Origin: Clostridia bacterium
GTDB taxonomy: Bacteria; Bacillota; Clostridia; Oscillospirales; CAG-272
Direction: 5' to 3'
NCBI GenBank assembly: GCA_017938885.1
Contig: JAGBAS010000087.1
Span: forward strand, 1 to 42,818
Length of the DNA: 42,818 nucleotides
This document shows positions 39,781-42,818 of this stretch, in pieces. Below the pieces are notes generated by a model, which was not told where the DNA came from, ran no database searches, and saw nothing but the letters and a program-made list of their open reading frames with translations. Position 1 is the stretch's first letter, and every line of letters begins with the position of its first letter. The position numbers were made by a program, and so were the translations under genes.

Positions 39781-40698
39781 TCAGAATGAATACCCCTCGC
39801 CCAGAATATGGCGGAGGGTCTCGGCCTCGTAGCCGGGGATCAGGAGGTAGGAGCCGTCGCGGAGGGTGATCTCCACGCGGCTCTTGCAGGTGTAGTTGAA
39901 GGGCCACTCGTCCACTCTGTCAGCCTTGTAGGGCTCCTGGTCGATGGCGGCAGACTTGTACCAGCTCTTGAACTTCACCCGCTCCTTGATCCGCTTGACC
40001 TCGGTGATCTCCGAGAGCGGCAGGCGCATGACCGTGTCCTCGTCCGACAGGTACAGGACCTGTCCCTCCCGCCAGACCGACACGGGAATATTGTCGTAGG
40101 TGTCGCGGGGGCGGATCTCATAGGCCTCCCCCACCGAGGTCACGCCGTGGCGGTAGGGAAGGATATCCAGCTCCCACGCGTGGTGGGGGATTCCCAGCTC
40201 GGCGCGGGCGGCGGCGACGGTCTCGGAAAGTCGGGGATCGAGAGCCTTTTCATCCACGTCGGCATCGGCTTCGGGGCGATTCTTGATGTACAGTCGATGG
40301 GCAAAGCGGTTGATGGCCGCGGTCAGCTTACTGTTGCACAGCGCGTACAGAAGGAGGAGGCATACCAACGGGAGAGCGGAGAGGATTTTTCCGTTGAAGG
40401 GTAAGTCTTTCCCTTGCAATGAATCCAGAATGATCTCATACAACAGCTTCCCGACGATAAGCGGTATCGATACCGCCGCATAAGACAGACCCTCTGCCAT
40501 GCAACCAACGCGCTCCTCCCGATCCTCCCGCTTGGCTTTCGCCTCCAGCCACCCATCGTACAGCCCATCCTTCTCCGCCTTCACATCGGGCGAGAGCGTC
40601 CGCACCGTGTAGGCGTTGAGGTCGAACACGTCGGTGGAGCGGTTCTTGTCCTCGCGGTCGGGGCGCACCGTGTAGGAGAAGAGGTTTTGGCTGTCCAT
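39781..40698 (-). CDS. Two-helix membrane protein with beta-rich C-terminal domain, paralogue 3 of 3
   Basis: A 305-residue protein with an N-terminal cytoplasmic segment containing DVFDLNAYTVRTLSPDVKAEKD, two membrane helices (about 73-95 and 108-124), a linker helix, and a C-terminal domain of about 130 residues. That domain shares with the two upstream genes an ILPYRHG start, YDNIPVSVWREGQVLYLSDE in the middle, then RLPLSEITEV, and the ending SYLLIPGYEAETLRHILG. The pattern of short strands with a final helix recalls a PH-like fold, but that is an inference. The ATG at 40698 is 5 bp after the upstream stop, with no strong ribosome binding site. Confidence 0.8.
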   Translation of the reverse strand: MDSQNLFSYTVRPDREDKNRSTDVFDLNAYTVRTLSPDVKAEKDGLYDGWLEAKAKREDREERVGCMAEGLSYAAVSIPLIVGKLLYEIILDSLQGKDLPFNGKILSALPLVCLLLLYALCNSKLTAAINRFAHRLYIKNRPEADADVDEKALDPRLSETVAAARAELGIPHHAWELDILPYRHGVTSVGEAYEIRPRDTYDNIPVSVWREGQVLYLSDEDTVMRLPLSEITEVKRIKERVKFKSWYKSAAIDQEPYKADRVDEWPFNYTCKSRVEITLRDGSYLLIPGYEAETLRHILGEGYSF

Positions 40699-40703
40699 GG
40701 GGG

Positions 40704-41585
40704 TCAGATTACCCCGTCCAGACAAGCCGCCCCCGCGATCTCTTGGAATTTGTCGAAGTCGTAGGCAGGCACGCGGATCTCGTAGCGGTCCTCACCCTCG
40801 CGGATCACGACGCGGTAGTAGGTATGGAGCTTGTAGTTGCCCTCGCTGTCCTGCTTGATGCCGTACCGGGCATACTCACCCTTGTTGAACTCCTCGTCCT
40901 TCCACCAGTAGGAGATCTTGTACTTGGCGTCCACGGTGTAGTAGCCCTCCACGGCGGCCTTGGGGAGCTTCTGGACGCACTCGTAGTCGGTGAAGCAGAG
41001 ATAGTCGCCCTCCTGCCAGAAGAACACCTCGGTGTTCTCGAAGCAACCGCTGTTCAGCACCTCCTTGGTGTCCTCGTCGGCGGTGGACTTGTAGCGGTAG
41101 GGCAGGACCTCGATCCCCGTGACCTGCTCGTCCTCGGGATGGTCCAGCTCTACCTTGATGCGGCGGGAGACGGCCTCCAGGGAGTTCAGGGACTCGTCCA
41201 TATCGTCGGGGAGATCCTCGCTCTCATCCTGCTTCTTCTGTCCCCGCTTGTGGAGGATCAGCAGTACACCGCCCACAGCCGCCGACACGGCACCGCCGAT
41301 GAGCAGCCACTTGCCGTTACTCAGAGCGGTCATAAAGTCGGTCTCGGGCAGGGCCTTGAGAAAGCCCATCAGCACGATCAGCCCCAGACCGATCAAGATG
41401 TAGCCCCCCAGGAGCAGAGGGAGCTTCATGGACTTCATGGCGGCCTTGGCGAACTCCTTGGAGCCCTTCTCCCGGGCCTCGCGGGTGGCGGGGGAGATCC
41501 GCGCCGTGGTAAAGGGGGTGTCGTCGAAATACTCGTTCTTCTTGTTGTCGGTGAGATTCACCGCAATCAGATGCTTTTCAGCCAT
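40704..41585 (-). CDS. Two-helix membrane protein with beta-rich C-terminal domain, paralogue 2 of 3
   Basis: A 293-residue protein with the same plan: NEYFDDTPFTTARISPATREARE in the cytoplasmic N-terminus, two membrane helices (about 55-77 and 90-110), a charged linker, and the C-terminal domain (VLPYRYK, then FENTEVFFWQEGDYLCFTD, LPKAAVEGYYTVD, and YEIRVPAYDFDKFQEIAG). The family is not recognised. AAAGGA lies 9 bp before the ATG. The 107-bp gap upstream has an ATTCGG-TAT-CCGAAT palindrome but no promoter I would trust, so it is probably cotranscribed with the gene upstream. Confidence 0.82.
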   Translation of the reverse strand: MAEKHLIAVNLTDNKKNEYFDDTPFTTARISPATREAREKGSKEFAKAAMKSMKLPLLLGGYILIGLGLIVLMGFLKALPETDFMTALSNGKWLLIGGAVSAAVGGVLLILHKRGQKKQDESEDLPDDMDESLNSLEAVSRRIKVELDHPEDEQVTGIEVLPYRYKSTADEDTKEVLNSGCFENTEVFFWQEGDYLCFTDYECVQKLPKAAVEGYYTVDAKYKISYWWKDEEFNKGEYARYGIKQDSEGNYKLHTYYRVVIREGEDRYEIRVPAYDFDKFQEIAGAACLDGVI

Positions 41586-41692
41586 AGTCGGGTTCCTTTC
41601 TGATGGAAATGGAGGGGGCGTATATCCCCTCTCTTATATAGACGAAATTCGGATACCGAATCTTTCACAATATCGAAAAAAGATGAAAAATT

Positions 41693-42559
41693 TTATGTCA
41701 CTCCGCTCGCCGCCAGAAGTGCTTTGACGGGTGCCCAATCGTAGCAGGGGATCAGCACTTCAAACTCCCCGCCGATGCGCAGACCAAAATAGCCGTGCCC
41801 CTTGCGGCCGAGAAACCCGCTCTTGCGGATGCCGAATTCCTTGTACTTGGCGGAATCCGACTCCTCGGGCTTGAGCCACATATCCATCTCAAAGTCCTCG
41901 TTGTACTCGCGGAAGCCCTTGACCTCGGAAAGCGGTACCGCGAACAGCTCCTGCGCTGTGGCGAAGCAGAGCTTTTCATCCTTGATAAAAACCGAAACGG
42001 CCAGGTTGTCGAATTTTCCCGCCTTGCCCACGCGGAGGATGGTGTTACCCTTTATCTTGTAGTGGTAGGGAAACACATCCACGGTCAGCGCGGTCTCGGG
42101 GACACCCAGCTCCCGGGCGGCCTCAGCGGCGGCCTCCTCCAGACGCTTGGAGGCCTCGGAAAAGTCGAATGCAAAGCCGGCGTTCTGTGCCTCGGTCAGC
42201 TTGCGGTTGATCTTCCGCGCCTTGAAGTTAAAGGCGATGGCGCACACCAGCAGAGCCAGATCGAGAATATGGAGATAAGGCATGGCCCCGTACAGCCCCG
42301 CCCGACTGCCCCCGAAGAACAGGACGATAGCACCCATCAGGCAGAAAAGGCAGATCAGCCAGTAGCGGCTGCCCTTCTTGCGGAGAGCCTTTTCCTCCTC
42401 GGAGGGCTCCTTGGGCGCGGTCTGCTCCTCCACAATGGAGAAAGCTCCCTTCAGCTTGGTGCGGACCTCCTCGGAGACGGTCTTGGAAAGGTAAGGGTTC
42501 TCGTCAAACCCCGTGGCGTCGGGGTTGTCGGTCTTGTTGATGGAAAATAGGTTTTTCAT
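41693..42559 (-). CDS. Two-helix membrane protein with beta-rich C-terminal domain, paralogue 1 of 3
   Basis: A 288-residue protein: N-terminal TGFDENPYLSKTVSEEVRTKLK, two membrane helices (about 68-86 and 93-112), a helical linker (FSEASKRLEEAAAEAARELG), then the C-terminal domain (VFPYHYK, FDNLAVSVFIKDEKLCFAT, VPLSEVKGFREYN, and FEVLIPCYDWAPVKALL). It is the first gene of the array, and AGGA lies 8 bp before its ATG. A family A element ends about 22 bp upstream, so any promoter must lie within or beyond that element. The family is not recognised. Confidence 0.82.
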   Translation of the reverse strand: MKNLFSINKTDNPDATGFDENPYLSKTVSEEVRTKLKGAFSIVEEQTAPKEPSEEEKALRKKGSRYWLICLFCLMGAIVLFFGGSRAGLYGAMPYLHILDLALLVCAIAFNFKARKINRKLTEAQNAGFAFDFSEASKRLEEAAAEAARELGVPETALTVDVFPYHYKIKGNTILRVGKAGKFDNLAVSVFIKDEKLCFATAQELFAVPLSEVKGFREYNEDFEMDMWLKPEESDSAKYKEFGIRKSGFLGRKGHGYFGLRIGGEFEVLIPCYDWAPVKALLAASGVT

Positions 42560-42580
42560 ATGGACTTCCTATAGGAGAAT

Positions 42581-42818
42581 TTCAAATTTGGGTTTGTCGG
42601 TGAGTTGGGTTTCCGCGTTGAAAGCCTTCCCTTGTGAGGGAAGGGGGACCGCGAAGCGGTGGATGAGTAGCCGATAAATGGACATTTCCTGAAGGGAAAT
42701 GATCTGCTTTCCTCCAAATAAAAACCTTTCCTGATAGTGCTTTTCCCAGCACAGATCAAAAACTTTTCGTGTGGCTACTCATCCGTCACGCCCTAAGGGC
42801 GTGACGCCTTCCCTTACA
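42581..42818. repeat. Palindromic intergenic element (family A, copy 6), cut by the window end
   Basis: It begins TTCAAATTTGGGTTTGTCGG and GTGAGTTGGGTTTCC as in the 3.5-kb copy. Its core differs: arms are GGATGAGTAGCC (42661-42672) and GGCTACTCATCC (42773-42784), with AAATGGACATTTCC and GGGCGTGACGCC hairpins. No gene is supported. Confidence 0.85.

Noticed and set aside
41640..41692. Promoter for the second paralogue in the three-gene array
   Set aside because: A TATATAAG stretch exists on the minus strand, but no -35 is found at usable spacing.

Overview
The window looks like chromosome from a spore-forming, low-GC-lineage Gram-positive (Clostridia, probably a gut Oscillospirales-like bacterium), although its genes are themselves GC-rich. 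The evidence is a SipL-like SPOCS/LysM spore-coat protein, a Bacillus-type large SRP RNA followed by dnaX-ybaB-recR, AAGGAGG ribosome binding sites nearly everywhere, and many clean promoters with a 17-bp spacer. No rRNA, tRNA, phage, IS transposase or CRISPR array was seen. The species cannot be fixed from the sequence alone.

Layout. 0-5 kb: a sugar isomerase-like TIM-barrel gene, an ECF sigma factor with an overlapping membrane-anchored putative anti-sigma factor, and a lipoprotein. 5-10 kb: a phosphatidylserine synthase-like enzyme and a heterodimeric ABC exporter with one degenerate ATP site. 10-14.2 kb: an AT-rich orphan gene, an alanine/glycine:sodium symporter under a glycine riboswitch, and a split ThrE-type exporter. 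14.3-18 kb: an orphan MsmK-type sugar ABC ATPase, a small membrane protein and the SipL-like gene. 18-20 kb: two more isomerase-like genes. 20.4-24 kb: SRP RNA, dnaX, ybaB, recR. 24-26.5 kb: a surface-glycan operon on the minus strand (NAGPA-type phosphodiester glycosidase, membrane protein, GT2-GtrA fusion). 26.7-31.5 kb: a DUF5685-like gene, a J-domain protein with a cysteine-rich tail and several membrane proteins, two of them a tandem duplicate. 31.5-36.8 kb: two membrane-anchored extracellular proteins, one with a GH99/WbsX-like glycosidase core, divergent from a NagZ-like GH3 gene. 36.8-39 kb: a VapBC-type toxin-antitoxin pair convergent with rplJ-rplL, which has an L10 leader. 39-42.6 kb: a membrane protein and three tandem paralogues with two membrane segments and a beta-rich C-terminal domain.

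The most unusual structure is a set of intergenic palindromic elements of about 220-300 bp. They share the end motif CAAATTTGGGTTTGTCGG but differ in their cores. One copy encloses a second repeat family (GGGCGCAC...GTGCGCCCCTACC pairs). These look like mobile or RNA-structured elements without their own coding capacity.

Regulatory content is rich and mostly readable: a glycine riboswitch with terminator, an L10 autoregulatory leader with attenuator, a candidate sigma-E promoter before the SipL-like gene, a 15-bp palindromic operator over the toxin-antitoxin promoter, and several bidirectional terminators between convergent genes.
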